A stretch of 64,000 nt of DNA from Persicaria tinctoria (GCA_037127255.1 JBANSL010000007.1:66887538-66951537), one strand, 5' to 3'; positions 34,939 through 47,810 are shown, numbered from the stretch's first letter. Numbers and translations: made by a program. Notes: generated by a model not told the origin, from the sequence alone.

Positions 34939-36063
34939 CAGTGGCGGCTGCAGAACTCTCTGAAAGGTGGGGTGGAATTACAGACTTAAGATTTGCAGGG
35001 TCGTTCAATCAATTTCGGAGGCCTTGTAGAATTATTAAAATGAGGCCTATGATATTATAGTCATTCTTACAAATGAATATTATTATGTACAAAAGAGCAC
35101 TTGAATTCTTATTCAAATTAATATTATTATGTATGTAAGGGTATTCGAATTAACACTAAATTAATTCTCATAACTTTAAAATATTTCCGAATATAAAGTT
35201 CATTGTAGATATTTTTTACAACAAAAATTTTATATTTATGTCATATGAGATAGTACAAATATTATAGATCATAATACAATATGAATTATTTTTTTCTACA
35301 AAGGTTTCAATGAATTATAAGTCTCTTTTGAATATAATTTTTTTAATTCGCCTATTTTATGGGTTCTAATTAATTTTAAGTAAATTTAATTTATTTAATA
35401 GGATGTTGAAATTTTAAATGTTTTATATTTTAATAGTATAAAATATTTATGAAATCTTATACAGTATATTACTAAAGTTGAGAAAAATAATTTGAAATAT
35501 CATCATCATATAATTGAGTCTTTTAGAAAAAACTAAAAGATCCATGATATGGTAAATAAAAAGATATAATTAATTTTTTTTAATATAAATACATTATTTA
35601 CCATCGTCATAAATAATAAGATAGAAGAGGTAATATGCACAACACAAGGGAAAAAAAAGTGGGATAAGGAAAAACTAAAAGATCCATGATATTGTAAATA
35701 AAAAGATATAATTAAATTGTTTTAATATAAATAAATTATTTACCACGGTCATAATTAATAAGATAGAAGAGGTAATATGCACAACACAAGAGAAAAAAAA
35801 GTTGGATAAAAAAATTCAAACAAGAAATAAAAGGGAGCAGTGAGGAATTTAACCCATGCCTTTAGTATCTTTTAATTTCCCCTCCTTCCCATTTACCAAC
35901 TGAGCTAAGTGTATTGATTTATTCAATATCCACTTTAATTTTACTTATTACAAAAATACCATATATATATAAACTATTTTTTCTCTAAACTCCGGGGGCT
36001 CGTGGGTCGAAAGGTGGGGTGGCCGCCTACACCCGCCCCACCTCGGGGACGCCCCTGCGACTG
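34939..36063. mobile_element. Possible hAT-like MITE
   Basis: The left edge CAGTGGCGGCTGCAG and right edge, inverted, CAGTCGCAGGGGCGTCC are imperfect inverted repeats. Both are followed by a GGTGGGG phrase, and the interior is A+T rich. The flanks TTGACACC and CTGACGCC may be a decayed 8-bp duplication. No coding sequence is present. Boundaries are tentative. Confidence 0.4.
35531..35809. repeat. Tandem duplication of about 142 bp, two copies
   Basis: Copies 35531-35666 and 35673-35809 share AACTAAAAGATCCATGATAT through GCACAACACAAG with few differences. It lies within the possible hAT-like MITE. Confidence 0.88.
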
Positions 36064-36473
36064 ACGCCATGGTAGTTATGGGAATTGCTAAGATATCTCG
36101 TGCCATACAAGAAAGTGTGGGATATTTGGTAGAATTTTCCTTCCATCAGACGATTACATCAAGATCAGAGTTATGATTTAACCTCACCACCTCTAGATAT
36201 GTTTCTATCTTAGTTTTTTCTTCAGAAAAACCATCAAAATGAGCAAAATCCTAACAAAAGAACATCAAACATTCAAACATGTACGTTAGTACATGGAAAG
36301 AACAAGTTGAAAGTATCCAAAATATTAATCAATTAAGCATAGTAAGTCAATAACTAACTGCGTGTTTGGGAAGGGGTGGTGGAGGCGGTGGACGTGAGGG
36401 TGGTAGAACACCCAATTCTCCCATCTTGAAAATGGGGGTGGGAGGGGATTGGAAAATTTTGGCACTCCTGGAT

Positions 36474-36676
36474 TGATAATGTACATTTCTAATGCGCGTT
36501 ATATGGTAGTTTAGATGCATTTGCATTGTAGAATATTCATGTTTAGTGTCAATTTAGATTAAACTCTTTTTGTGGCGAATTTCGGAATCTACACTATTTC
36601 GGTTAAATTGTGCAGAATCATAGATCCGACATGGTAAAAACAAAGGAAAGGTGAATCAACGACATTCCCTCTGTCA
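36474..36676 (+). repeat. 5' LTR of the short retroelement
   Basis: 203 bp sharing with 57785-58008 the phrases TTGCATTGTAGAATAT, TGTTTAGTGTCAATTTAGAT and GAATCATAGATCCGACATGG. Confidence 0.82.
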
Positions 36677-36680
36677 AAAT

Positions 36681-36698
36681 TGGCGTCGTTGCCGGGGA
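36681..36698 (+). promoter_or_regulatory. Primer-binding site (tRNA-Asp type, one mismatch)
   Basis: TGGCGTCGTTGCCGGGGA lies four bases after the LTR. The equivalent site in the inner Ty3 element at 47811 reads TGGCGCCGTTGCCGGGGA. Confidence 0.75.
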
Positions 36699-36729
36699 AT
36701 CAAGTTTATTTCCTTGTTTTGTGTATTTA

Positions 36730-36734
<5 letters not shown>

Positions 36735-36768
<34 letters not shown>
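36735..36768. repeat. (TA)n microsatellite
   Basis: A run of alternating TA just before the retroelement ORF. Confidence 0.9.
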
Positions 36769-36769
<1 letters not shown>

Positions 36770-36804
36770 TACGATCTACGGCACCTCGTTACTAACTGTT
36801 TGCA

Positions 36805-37461
36805 ATGGAGTTAGAGTTATGGCAATACTAGGGAGAATACTTTCACCATTACCTCACAATAGTGCAAGATTTAGTGGACGACCGTGCTTCACGGGGTATC
36901 CAAGATGATTTGAAAGAACAAGTACTTTGCGTTCAAGATGGCATGTTTCCCGAGATACGAGAATCCGCCCAATCTTTGAAAGAGGAAGGTTATTACAGTT
37001 TGGATTGGCCGGAATTATGGGATCTTTTCCTTTGCGTGGGTGACATGGCGAAGGTAGAAGAAGACTACAAGTTGGCATCCATACCCTTACCTTTCAAACC
37101 AATGACGAGCGAGATACATGAGGGAAGTCAAGACACAAGCATCAATGGTTCAATCGAAGATGGAGAAGAGAGTCTGATGCCCTTTGACATGGAGTCTCAT
37201 GAGTGCACGCATGAGGAACCATGTATTTTGGCACCTACTCCTCCTATAGAAATCATCCCCAACTCATCTATTAATGAACAAAGTCCTGAGCTTATTTATG
37301 TGGCTCCCGAGCAATGTAATGATATTTCTTACACTTTTGTGGATTTTGGTGAATATGTAGATCCTTGGGAGCATTACTTCGACAAGCCATCATTGGAGCT
37401 ATGTTGGTGGTACTACATACCCTCACCGGGAAGTCACGCTCGAGCATATGAAGAGTTATAG
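36805..37461 (+). pseudogene. Retroelement ORF of unknown function, one in-frame stop
   Basis: ATG at 36805 (MELELWQY) meets a TAG at 36829-36831. The frame is then open to 37461, about 218 codons in total. The protein is acidic, with an N-terminal part (VQDLVDDRASRGIQDDLKEQ; YYSLDWPELWDLFLC) and a conserved-looking aromatic C-terminus (EYVDPWEHYFDKPSLELCWW). I do not recognise a catalytic or nucleic-acid-binding domain; it is not gag, protease, reverse transcriptase or integrase. After the stop is GGGCGCTTCTCGGGAGGCAA, a phrase typical of Athila-like non-coding regions. Its length and composition argue that it was once translated. Confidence 0.6.
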
Positions 37462-38878
37462 TCCTTCTTCAACATCACATCATTTGACTTCGGCTTCTTC
37501 ATATGTGGTGCTTGCCTACCTAGATGGTGTGCACCGGAGTTTGATTTACTAAAGAGAGCATTGGTAATGTCCGAGTGAGTCTTGAGCACACGCACGAATA
37601 AACCGTCGAGTCTATGACGATAAACAAGGGCGCTTCTCGGGAGGCAACCCAAGGTAATTTTTCCTAAATTATTTATTTCAATTCCTAGTTAGTTAATTAG
37701 TTTTGTTGTTTAATAAATTAGAAATTTCCTAATTATTTTATACGGCAGATAGATGCTTTCGGATATTTTGAGCTAACAATGCAGGGAAAAGTGAACAAGA
37801 TCGAAGAATAAAGATTATGGGCTCAATTCGCTGCCAGCAAGTCCAGCGGCTCAGACAACATAGGAGCTGATTTCATCCGCTGATAGCCAACGGAACTCGC
37901 TGATAGCGAATCCCGTTGCGCATGCCCAGTCTTCGTCCGTTGTTGTCGTAGCCCATCTTATTCATTCTTCATCATCTTCATTCATCCGTGCTCGTGGTTC
38001 GTCAGTCTTCGTCGTTGTCGTTTTTCTCCGTTCTTCTTCCAAGCTTCTTCATCTTCACCATTGAAATTTTTCCACAATGTGAGTTATTCTTTACCCTCTT
38101 TCTCTCATATTTTTATGATTTGTTGTCTTTGATTTTCATTGAGGACAATGAAGAGTTTAAGTGTGGGGGAGGGTTGCATTCATAGATTCATGCATTCATA
38201 TTTATTTTTTCCGTTATACATTCATCTTTATTTTTCGTTGATTTATTGCATTAGAAAATGAAAAAAATTTGAAAAATATAAAAAAATCCAAAAAGATCAT
38301 GCATTTCATATATGTTTTATTCAAATACCCACCTTGCCATAGTTTGTCCTTCTCTTTTATTTTTATGAGTTTTACCATGTATGTTCCATAATTTGATTGA
38401 ATTACCTAGCCTTGTCCCATACTTGAGATGATTTTTATTGGAGCATGACTTTTTAGTTCAATTGAACAAGTATGATTCTTATAGGCATTATTGAAATCCA
38501 ACAAAAATATTGTCCTAGTGAGAATTTTTGGCCTTATAGGGATTTCCATCATATTTATTCCCTTTTGTTTTCTTTTGTGATATTGTGCTCTCCTTATGCA
38601 ATTACCTCTTGAGATTGACATTGTTATCTATATTTGAGGCCGAATTTATATGTTTGTTGCTTGTGAGTTTCATATGATAGAGGCATGATTTTCTTAGCCA
38701 TATTATTATCCATATCCACCCTACATATATGTCCTTTGCCTGTAGCCAAATTTGAGCCTTAGCTTTTTCTTTGAAGCTCCACAAAATTTATCCTTAGCCA
38801 ATGATGAGCCTTACCCTATCCGGGAATTGGGATTAGAGTTGGTGAATGATTAATCTAGTACGTTGAGTGGAAAAGAGA
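37462..38878. other. Downstream part of the short retroelement, no gene
   Basis: Includes GAGGACAATGAAGAGTTTAA followed by GTGTGGGGGAGGG (about 38142-38176), a second polypurine-like phrase. This may mean the element itself is a composite or carries a duplicated 3' region. No coding sequence is recognised. Confidence 0.45.
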
Positions 38879-39847
38879 ATATTGTTAGGACCATTTGCTA
38901 AAATAATCCTTTTATCTGAAACCTTTGCATGAGTAACCCAATCCCGAATTTTTTTTGCTAAAAAGCGGATATCTGCTTGCCAATGGTAGCCGGTAGCAGG
39001 TCAGCATGTGGGGTACAGCTGGGCTCCATCTCGATTTCATGTATAGTGAGAGATAGAGGGAGAGACATCTCTAAACTCCTGAAAAGCGAAGACCGGTGAG
39101 AGAGGAGGGAAAAAGTAGTTGTTGCAGTGGCAGAGGACAGAAGAGAGAGACAGAGAGACGGAGAGAGAGAGATAGGTTAAATAGAAAAGTGCAGGCTGAG
39201 AGGACAGAGAGATCAGTGAGAGTGTCAGTGAGGGGGAAAAAGATTCTTTCAACTAAATTATAAGTTTCAGAGAAAACCAATTGAAGAAGGAAGGGTCCGG
39301 GGATTTTATTTGAAGGATCATGTGTAAGTAGTAATTTGTAACTGGACATCCATATTAGATACACATGTCACATATTGTATTTCACTGGACACGATTGTAA
39401 CTATGAAAAACACAGCATAACGCCATGCGACCTAATGAAATTGAATGGAGAAGATATTGTTTTATGTGTGCCCAATTATAATATTTACCCATATTTAGAT
39501 GCCATGATTTCGTTATCTCCGATCGACACTAGTATGCTTTACCCATATTGCAATCGAATGGATAAGAGTGACAGTGAGGGGACATAAACATACTTATAGT
39601 TACATGTTAAGTGGAAGTGAAAACCCATGGAACAAGAATAAAGTGGGTGGAGCTGAATTCGTGGGCCGACTTGTAATCGGGTAGTTGTAACTGGACACAA
39701 CATGAATACGACATGACAGAAGTTGAAATATACTAGACACAATATCTCATAGACTGATTCACTTGCATTAATCAAAGACAACACATGAGCAAACATTTAA
39801 AAGATAGTAGCAGAGAGTAGCAACATAGAAGACATTGAAAACGAAAT

Positions 39848-40471
39848 TTACGGTAACAAGAAGCGAAATTGCGGCTGCGTGGTGAATCTGTATCCATCCC
39901 AGTCGAAGTGTGGGCACATATTGCGGGCACGATGATCAGACGTCTCGTCGCTCAGTGGGAAGTTGACCGTGAAAGTTCGGTCACTCCCATAACCGGACAC
40001 ACCAAGGATCCTGCCGGCCCTAAACCCATCGTTGTTGCAGCAGTCGACACGGTCTTCGAGCATGTAGGCGTCATACGAAATACGAGGCGGTTGAGGACGA
40101 ATTTGTTGCACCGAGATGATCTCCCTCAGCAGCTCTTTTCTCTTGTTGCGTAGGAGGGTCACATATTCGACCTCCCAGTGGTTAGGATCCAGTTTGCCTA
40201 CAAGGGTCGCCTCGTAGAACGACCCGAGCATCTCAGCCTCACCATCGACAATATATACTCTTTGATGTCGTCGGTATGACGGCAGCGACATTGTCCTGCA
40301 TAAATTAACAAAAATAAGGTAGTGTAATGATACAAGTAGCACAACTGAAATCTACACGAATGAAGTGATTGACAAACCTCCATCGTCCGATTCGTCGGAT
40401 GATATAACGATGGGGACAGGTCGGGGAGGGAGGCCAGATGAGGAGCCGCGGTGGTGTGAAGAGGATGTCAT
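39848..40471 (-). pseudogene. Agenet-domain protein of the MULE
   Basis: A main exon begins after a TTTATGCAG acceptor at 40295 and carries MSLPSYRRHQRVYIVDGEAE and SFYEATLVGKLDPNHWEVEY, a first Agenet (Tudor-like) module. A second module follows (DRVDCCNNDGFRAGRILGVS, CPHFDWDGYRF). An upstream exon 40471-40378 (MTSSSHHRGSSSGLPPRP, ISSDESDDG) is plausible, but the phase does not fit the Agenet frame, so the gene may be frameshifted or the upstream exon wrong. Agenet domains bind histone tails or RNA, and copies carried by MULEs have unknown roles. It lies downstream of the Ulp1 gene on the same strand. Confidence 0.7.
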
Positions 40472-41076
40472 TTCGTTGAAGGGTTGTTGGAGAGGTTGTT
40501 AAATGGAAATGAGGATTTAACTTCACTAAATTGTGGGGAGTATGGATGGTGAATGACTATCATATAAGTGGGGTATTTGGGAAATATCAACATTGTTCAG
40601 CACGTGACCGTTTAGAAAAAAAAAAGAAACAAAAACAATGGGGATTAAATTGCAGTGTTTTGTTGTTGTCTACAATTAACTTGGAAGTCTTCTGGTGTAT
40701 ACATGACACGTGTCATTTCTGACATGACATAAATGAAGGGGATTTACTTCTTGTCGTTACACGATACATGACACCCCTTAAAACCAACTCCCCGGTCAAT
40801 TATTCCCAATTGGTTAACAAATAGTTTTCTACTGGACACCTTTTGAAGGGGTTTTAGTAAAAATTTGACCTTCATATAAAACTGAGTTTCCCACTCACAC
40901 TTAATACTCATCAAATGCAAAACCATAGGAAAGTATACCCATATTAATTTCAAACCACGAAATACAATTTCAAACCATATGAAGTTCAAAGCAATGAATA
41001 AAATTTGACCCAACAAAAAAATTAGAGAGACAAAGGGGGGGGGTCTTGCAGAGGGTAGAGAAGGACAGTTGATAAG

Positions 41077-41078
41077 AC

Positions 41079-41138
<60 letters not shown>
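41077..41138. repeat. (AG)n microsatellite
   Basis: About thirty AG units inside the MULE. Poly-G and poly-C tracts of 10-12 bases occur nearby at about 41203 and 41366. Confidence 0.95.
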
Positions 41139-41140
<2 letters not shown>

Positions 41141-41407
41141 GGAGTGAGATTAAATCTCCCGCCCTGTCATCTACGCTTGCAGAGAATAAGAGGGAGATGA
41201 GGAGGGGGGGGGGGGAGACTATAAACCCATTCAAGCGCTTGACACCTATTGGGATTAACTGGACAGGCACCGACTTCTTGGAGGAAATGAGTAAGTCTTC
41301 CGTCCATTTAGGTTATGCGATACGTTTCTCCGTACAATATGTTCATCTCCCTGTAAAACTGAATGCCCCCCCCCCCCCCCTCTAACTTAAGAAACAGGGG
41401 AGAAATC

Positions 41408-42152
41408 GTCTGTGTGTATCACTGTATTGTTTGGCGGATGGTGGGCTTGTGAAGAGGGCACTTGGGTCGAGAAGTCGTCGAGGAGTTAGAAGGCCATACT
41501 GGTAGACGAAAGTATTGACTACGTCTCCCTAAACAAATAACTGATGGCCAAGTTTAATGTCGATGGGAGGAGGCATGACGTCCAGCTCACATATGTGAAG
41601 CCGAAGAAGGAAGGGTGCAGACCTTTTTCCATTGGGGATGACGAAGATTTGTAGGCCTACAAGTTCGTACACGGTCTTTTTGGTGAACGATTCTGACCTA
41701 TCGACCTCAATGTCTCCCTGGTACGCAAGGTTCGCGGAGATTTCACCACTACGGAAGGATCTATAACGGCCCATTCAGTCGGGGGTGGCCCACCCTTTAC
41801 CCAAGAAGATCACCCACAATTTAAAACGAATCCCCGCTTGGTAGGGGAAGAAGAAGTGGAAGTTTTGGTAGCACAAGGTGTCGATGGAGAAGGAAGAGGT
41901 GTCTAGTTCGAAACGAACAGTGTCCAGTTAGAAACCTTAATCGTCCAGTTAGAACCAAGTGATGAGTTGGACAACGCAGTCGCTTTTGGCCGTGGGAAGC
42001 AGGTAATTTCTGTGAGCAGTGACGTCGAGGATGTAGTCAGCCCATGGGATCACGAGGCGGAGCGAGCGGTAAGGGAAGTAGAGGAAGCATACCAACGCGG
42101 AAAAGGGAAGAACGGAGCGTTTTCAACGACTGTGAAACTTGAACCAACATAG
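41408..42152 (+). pseudogene. MULE transposase (mudrA-like) N-terminal remnant with five stops
   Basis: One continuous plus-strand frame reads ITVLFGGWWACEEGTWVEKS, then VDESIDYVSLN, FNVDGRRHDVQLTYVKPK, PFSIGDDEDL and DLNVSLVRKVRGDFTTTEG, then an acidic linker ending ISVSSDVEDVVSPWDHEAER. The G.W....W..G......V......Y..L pattern followed by ...LTY..P and NDEDL-like sequence is the N-terminal domain of MuDR transposases. Stops occur at 41487 (TAG), 41538 (TAA), 41652 (TAG), 41694 (TGA) and 41904 (TAG). The catalytic DDE region and zinc finger are missing. The element can no longer move itself. Confidence 0.7.
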
Positions 42153-42699
42153 TGGACGGGTGTGGCTGGGAAATTACAGAAGCACCACCGCACCTAGCGG
42201 GGGCATAGGAGCTTCCAGTTACGGCGCCTTTCGCAATTAAGTACATAGTTAGCCCATTTTGGTTTGACGCCTTTCGCAATGAAGTATGTTGCCCTTCGGC
42301 AACTTTGTATGGGGGGTTTTGTTCTAGTTTGTTGTCCGTTGTGTGGGTAGGGGGGTTGTTTAACGGAATGTCACATGACATTACCCACTTTTGACATGAC
42401 AATATCCTCTTTTTCCATGACATTATCCTAATATTGACATGATATTTATTGAAATTGACATGTCATAATTATAAACCAAAGAATACCACAAACCACTAAT
42501 AACTGCAGATCCAAATGTCTAAAACCAACAAACATCAGTTTCAAATGAAGCAACAACCGCCGACATACCAACCAATAACCGGTCTAAACCAACCAACAAG
42601 TCTACACAAACCAAAAATGTATATAAAATCAATGGGGGAGTTTTTTTAAGGATCGGATGGGGGTGTAAGACGTACGTGAAAGATGGCAAAACAAAGGGA
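42153..42699. other. Convergent spacer of the MULE with ACATGACA motifs
   Basis: The spacer lies between the ends of the transposase remnant and the Ulp1 gene. From about 42365 to 42470 it carries several (A/G)ACATGACA-like copies. No gene is seen. Confidence 0.6.
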
Positions 42700-43796
42700 T
42701 TAGCGGTACGCCGCAATGAATTGATCGTCCAGGCCACGAAACTTGGTGTCGCCGGTTGCGAGGAGCTGCAGGTAACGGATAGCGTATGCACCACAGTTGC
42801 CCCTACATCACAATAACGAAATATGGTCACCCATCCTGTGACAATTTTTTATAAATGAAGTGAAAATAATGACTTACGATTGTTTGTTTTACAGAATCCC
42901 CTTCACCCTTTTGTACGCCAAGGGTTTCGGGACTTTGCCGACCCATTTGACTCGAAGTTTGGAGTGGGTGTTCATCAAAATGGGGAGTAGGTGGATCACC
43001 GGCTTCAGGAGGCCCGCCATATGGCACTCAGCAACGTGGCTTATGTCGGGATCGTAGACGTCCAATGTCCACTTCGTGAAGTTGATGTCAAGGGCCACCC
43101 ATTGCTCGTTCTTCAGATTCCAAGGTGCCAACAACCGGTCGACATTGGCCCAACCCGTCGGAAACATTTGTGGCAACTTGTCTTCGAAATAGTGGGTGAC
43201 CGTGTCGTCCCCCTTCATCGCGTCAAGGTTCCCCTTCGCATCCGCCAGTTGCTTCTGTAGCAGATACCCCCCATATGAAATCAAGAACGGCGACCCCTTC
43301 GTAGTTATCATCTGCGTTGATGTCCTTCCGTAGGAGGGCGCAAGCTTGCTCAATATCCTGGATGCAAGGAAAAATCATTTATGTGGAAGACAATATCAGG
43401 AAGAAGGTGATGCATCGAACCACGATGTGGGAACGTAATTAACCTCGGATGACACCCAGTTGGTCGGTGATTGAAGTGTCCCGATGAAATGCTTCTCCAG
43501 TAGGGTGCCTTCGACCGACCGGACGGGGTCACTTCCTTCCTTCATCCACGTAGCGAACGCATCAACATCTGCCCTCGTCGTCATGCCGAGCTCGGCGGCA
43601 TCCACTGGCTTCTTGCCCACACACGGCTTCTTCACTGGCTGAGTTACGTCCGCATGGGACAACGTATCAGGATGTTGACGGGTGCTTCTTCTCGGTCGTA
43701 CGAGGGGCACCTCAGCCCATGGTGCGGTTAACATGACAGTAAAACCAATTGACATGACATTAAATATATCTTAACATGACAGTCTCATCCGCAAAC

Positions 43797-43904
43797 CTCT
43801 ATGGCCTTGGCCTTGACCTTGTCCTCCTTGGTGGGTTGTCTATCCTCCTTGCCCTTGTCCTTCCCCTTGTCCTCCTTGCCCTTATTCTTGTCCTTCACTA
43901 ATCC
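43797..43904 (-). other. Lys/Asp/Glu repeat linker exon of the Ulp1 gene
   Basis: A 108-nt exon bounded by CAG and GT encodes a repetitive charged linker (KDKNKGKEDKGKDKGKED) followed by RQPTKEDKVKAKAIE. It is preceded and followed by introns carrying ACATGACA motifs. Confidence 0.5.
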
Positions 43905-44283
43905 CTGAACCTAAGCACATGACCTCTGAGTAAATTGACATATACTAGAATTAGCATGACATGTACCGACATGCACAGGACATCCAATATGAGCAACATG
44001 ACAGTATAATAAAATGACATGACGATTCTGATTCGATACCAGGATAACCTTACCTCCTTTCCCATAACTTCCTCTTGCTCCTCCGACTCCCTAGTCCCCT
44101 TCCACCTCAGTTCCCTCTTCATGTTTTCAATCGCCTCCTCAAGCGTGGCTATTTTCGAGGCTAACTCCGCAGCTATACTCCTCACCATGTCGTCCATCTT
44201 TGCTAGTAACCGTGACTCGATCTCTAATAGTGTAGCTTGTGTCTGCGTGCCTTCCCCTAATTCTTGTGTTGACCCATGTGCTC

Positions 44284-47200
44284 TGTTGTGAGCCCAATTT
44301 GCCATGTTTTACATCTACTTTTATATCGATTTCTACATACATTGCATGCATTTGGGTTAGAATAATACAGAATCTGTGTAGTTTACACTTATTTGCAATA
44401 TATGGAGGTCTACACAAGTGATAGCATGCATTTAGAGAGTTATAATAGGTTGCATTTAGCTTAGTTATGATGCATATCATGCATGGTTTAAGTATAATTT
44501 TCATATTTGTTCTCTGTGTGGTTGGAGTCGGAATCTAAATGTTTTTATTGATTATTCCAGGTAATCGTGGATCCGAGGAGGAGACATAGGTTGATAACGC
44601 ATTGGATGAGAATGTCTAGTTGATCGAAGAAGCTTACATGAAGATCTCAAGAGGTCCTGAGAAGAAGAAGCGAACCTAAACGAAGAACAAGTCTGCAGAA
44701 GTTGTCGCCAGACATGCTGAACTTGTTTTGCACTTTCTGGAGGCCTCGGTTGTCCGATCGACTATTATGACCATGCGTTGGAAAGCTCTTTCAGAGAGCT
44801 ACAACTTTCATGTTGACGTCGAGAGCTAATTGGAGACGGAATTTTCGGGAAAACCCAATGCAGCGGCCGCCGCATAATTTGCTGCCCCCGCCGCCAGGGG
44901 CGGTATTCATGCTGCGCCCGCCGCATAATTTGCTGCGCCCGCCGCAGCTGCCGCCAGCGCGCAGCGCGTTTTGGAAAAAACCCTAGTTTTCTATTATGTT
45001 GTTTTGAGGCCGACTTGGATGTTTTATTAGGCCACTTTTATGTTATTTTTCATTATCTTTCATTCTATTCTTTCAACCATCAGACAATGAGAGAGAGAGC
45101 GATGTTCGCCATGGGCGACTAAACTCTCTTCGTTCTACTTGCAATTTGAAGCTTTATTTGGATTGATTGTGAGTTTCTGAATCTTGTTCCTTATTTCCTA
45201 TATTTGAATGCTTCAACTTCTTTGTGCTTGATTGTTTATTGTTTTGTTCTATCTTGTCTGGCCAACTTGTTAGATCAATTCAATTTCTAGGGTTTTGTAG
45301 ATTCCTGATTGTGAACCTTAACCCAAGTAGCAAACTTGTCCCTTTAGGGCTGATTGAACTAATTGGATGAGTAGGGAGTTGGATGTGTTGTTAAATCCCT
45401 CTTTAGGGACTGCAAATACCTTGGCTAATCTCTGGACTTAAAGCTATCAATTGGGTTAAATCCTTCTTTAGGGACTGTTCGATTGATAAGGGTTTCTAGG
45501 ACTGATTGGACTAGTAACTATATTAGGTCGGGACAAGGGCATTCATAGGACAACTAAAGAACAAGAGGAAGTTACAATATCAATTCAACCAAATAAAGTG
45601 GATAGTTGTAGGTAGAGCAATCTTCTCTAAATTGTTTTGCATCAATCTGTTTATAGTTTATTTTGCTTTCTTTCTATTTCAATCAATCAAAACCACCCTT
45701 CTACTAATTGGTAAATACACATTGCTGAGAAATACTTGATTCTTTGTGGGATCGACCTCTTACTTGCTTGCTATACTAGTTTGTAGGTTTGAGTTTTATT
45801 TTGATACGGTTTATGCGACTAAAAACCGCTCATCAACAAGTTTTGGTTATATTTCGCAGAAATCGGACGCACTTGGAGCTTAAAAGAAACTCATGGAGAA
45901 GCTAAGAATAGTGCAGCTGGAGAAAAGGCCATTTTTCACCATTCTTCGTTCTGAATCAAGCTTTGATGTCTTCATGAAAGTCGTATCCATTGGGAAGAGC
46001 TTTCCAACGCATGGTCATATGCGTCAATCCGACGAACGGGGACTGGGGAAAGTGCGTTTCAAGAAAAGAGAAGAAAGCTGAGAAAACTTTACTCGATCTC
46101 GAGTACACTTACTCGATCTCGACAAGAGCTGTCCGAGCACACCTGGTTGAGCAGATCTGATCGACGACACTGAGAGGCCATGTCCGGAGTCGACGAGTTG
46201 TGCCAAGTCGAGAAGCCGAAAACGGAGAAGCCGAGCACCACCTCTACTCGATCTCGAGGAGAGCTTGTCGAGATCGACGACACATGAGCCTAGATCCAAG
46301 CCATGTCGAGCAGAGCCACCCGACCAAGCCAACCAGACGACGAATCCTACTCGATGTCGAGGAGCCCTGGTCGAGATCGACGAGCCGTGTCCGGGAGCGC
46401 GTTACGCGGTTCGACGAATCCTACTCGATTTGGGAGTCCTTGGGGCCGAAGGAAGCCAAGTCTATCCGATTTCATCAAGTTCTATCTATGGAAGACAAGA
46501 TCTATCAAGATGAGAAGACTTACCTATTTAGTTTATTTTTCCCTTTTAAATTTAATTTCTTTAAGTGCTTTTATTTATCTTTTAAGCTTTTTAGATATAG
46601 ATAGATATTTCTATCCTTGATTAGCAAGGAATAGAAGGCTATAAATAAAGCCTTAGGGGCTAGTTTTTCAGACATTCAAAATTTTCAGTCAGAGACAAGT
46701 AGTTCCACAAAGAAGTTTTAGGAGTTCAATGGTTTTTAGGGTTTTTGCATTCAGCGAAAGTTGATTGCTGGGATTGTAAAGGCTTTGAATTTAGTTTAAT
46801 GCAAGTTTCTTTTCGTACATAAATGTCTGCCATTGCGATGAGGCGTGAGTAGTCCACCCACTTCTGGGGCTGGGGTGAGCCCGACGGTGGCCATGTGAGG
46901 TGATGCGGTAAAGGTCAGATCTTGTTATGCAATTCGTCTTCTATCCCTATGAGCATGATTCTTTTGCGAGAGTTGAAGGTGATCCTTGTTTGTATTATTG
47001 AAGCGAAAGTGATCTTAATGCAACTTGGATTAATTATGTGAAAAGGGTTAGTGACAATTAGGGTTTATGCGAAAGCCTCTATATGCCTATTTGTTAATAA
47101 CGAAAGTTATTTTGATGGAAAGCATGAACTTTTATGCCTTTATGTGTTACTTTGCATGGTTATCGTTGTGGCGTTGATACCCTGGGTTTGGAAGTTTTTC

Positions 47201-47807
47201 ACATATTGAGTTTATTTCTGTCGAAATCTGCGAATCTGTGGTCGAATCTGGAATTTATATTTTATGTGTTTTAGTCGATACAGAGTAGAGTTTAGTCGAT
47301 ACAGAAGAGGGGCTTGTCGAGATCGAGTAGGCCTTAGTCGATCTCGAGTTGGCTTTTGTCTACGTCGAGTTAAGTTTCTGTTTCTGTTTTTGATTCTGTA
47401 ATTTCTGTTTTTACTATTTCTTGTCGATCTCGAGTAGCCTTTTGTCGAGATCGAGTACTGTGTTGTCTGAGTCGAGTTTCTGTCGTCGTTTTTCAGTTTC
47501 TGTCTTTACTGTCCTTTGTCGATCTCGAGTAGACCCTTGTCGAGATCGAGTAAAGTTGCTGTGTTTCTTTTATTTCTTGTCTTCGTTTGTTATTTCTGTT
47601 ATTTCTTTCTTTGTTCCTTTGTTTCTGTCTTCTGTTTGCTTTTCTGTGAGAATTTACAGCTGCCTAGGATCCGTTGGCACGCTTCCTTGTGGATTCGATC
47701 CTGACTTTCTCTTACTGCATTGGAGGAGTCTTGTAATTATTTGCGTGGACCTAAATCTGGTTTGATCTATTTTTTTATATTTCATACTTGATTTCCTCCT
47801 CACAACA
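44284..47807 (+). repeat. 5' LTR of the inner Ty3 element (with solo LTR inside)
   Basis: About 2.1 kb of LTR once the solo LTR 44419-45835 and one duplication are discounted. It aligns along its length with 52535-54588; both hold TTTGCGAGAGTTGAAGGTGA and GCTATAAATAAAGCCTTA, the latter possibly a promoter or polyadenylation region. At least twelve copies of the 12-bp near-palindrome occur at 46092-46381 and 47316-47550. Confidence 0.92.
44419..45835 (+). mobile_element. Solo LTR inserted in the 5' LTR
   Basis: 1,417 bp beginning TGATAGCATGC and ending CCGCTCATCA, flanked by ACAAG on both sides (44414-44418, 45836-45840). The uninterrupted 3' LTR at 52668-52675 shows the empty site. TTTGTGGGATCGACCTCTTA near its right end is typical of Ty3 LTR 3' ends, so the sense strand is probably plus. 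There is no internal region, so it is a recombinant solo LTR. A second copy, inverted, is at 59322-60758. A GC-rich segment (44861-44970, repeated GCCGCCGCA-like) stands out in A+T-rich surroundings. Confidence 0.93.
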
Positions 47808-47810
47808 AAT

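Noticed and set aside
36474..36676. Treating the TGATAATG repeats at 36474 and 57785 as MULE-end sequence
   Set aside because: They carry LTR-type ends and a primer-binding site and lie outside the perfect 9-bp MULE duplication.
41408..42152. Cytosine-deamination signature in the five transposase stops
   Set aside because: Every stop codon can be derived from CAA, CAG or CGA by C to T, so the pattern carries no information without an intact relative for comparison.
46200..46604. Arg/Ser/Asp-rich frames in the LTRs (also 53029-53434)
   Set aside because: They are translations of the repeated TCGAGATCGA-type words in non-coding LTR sequence.
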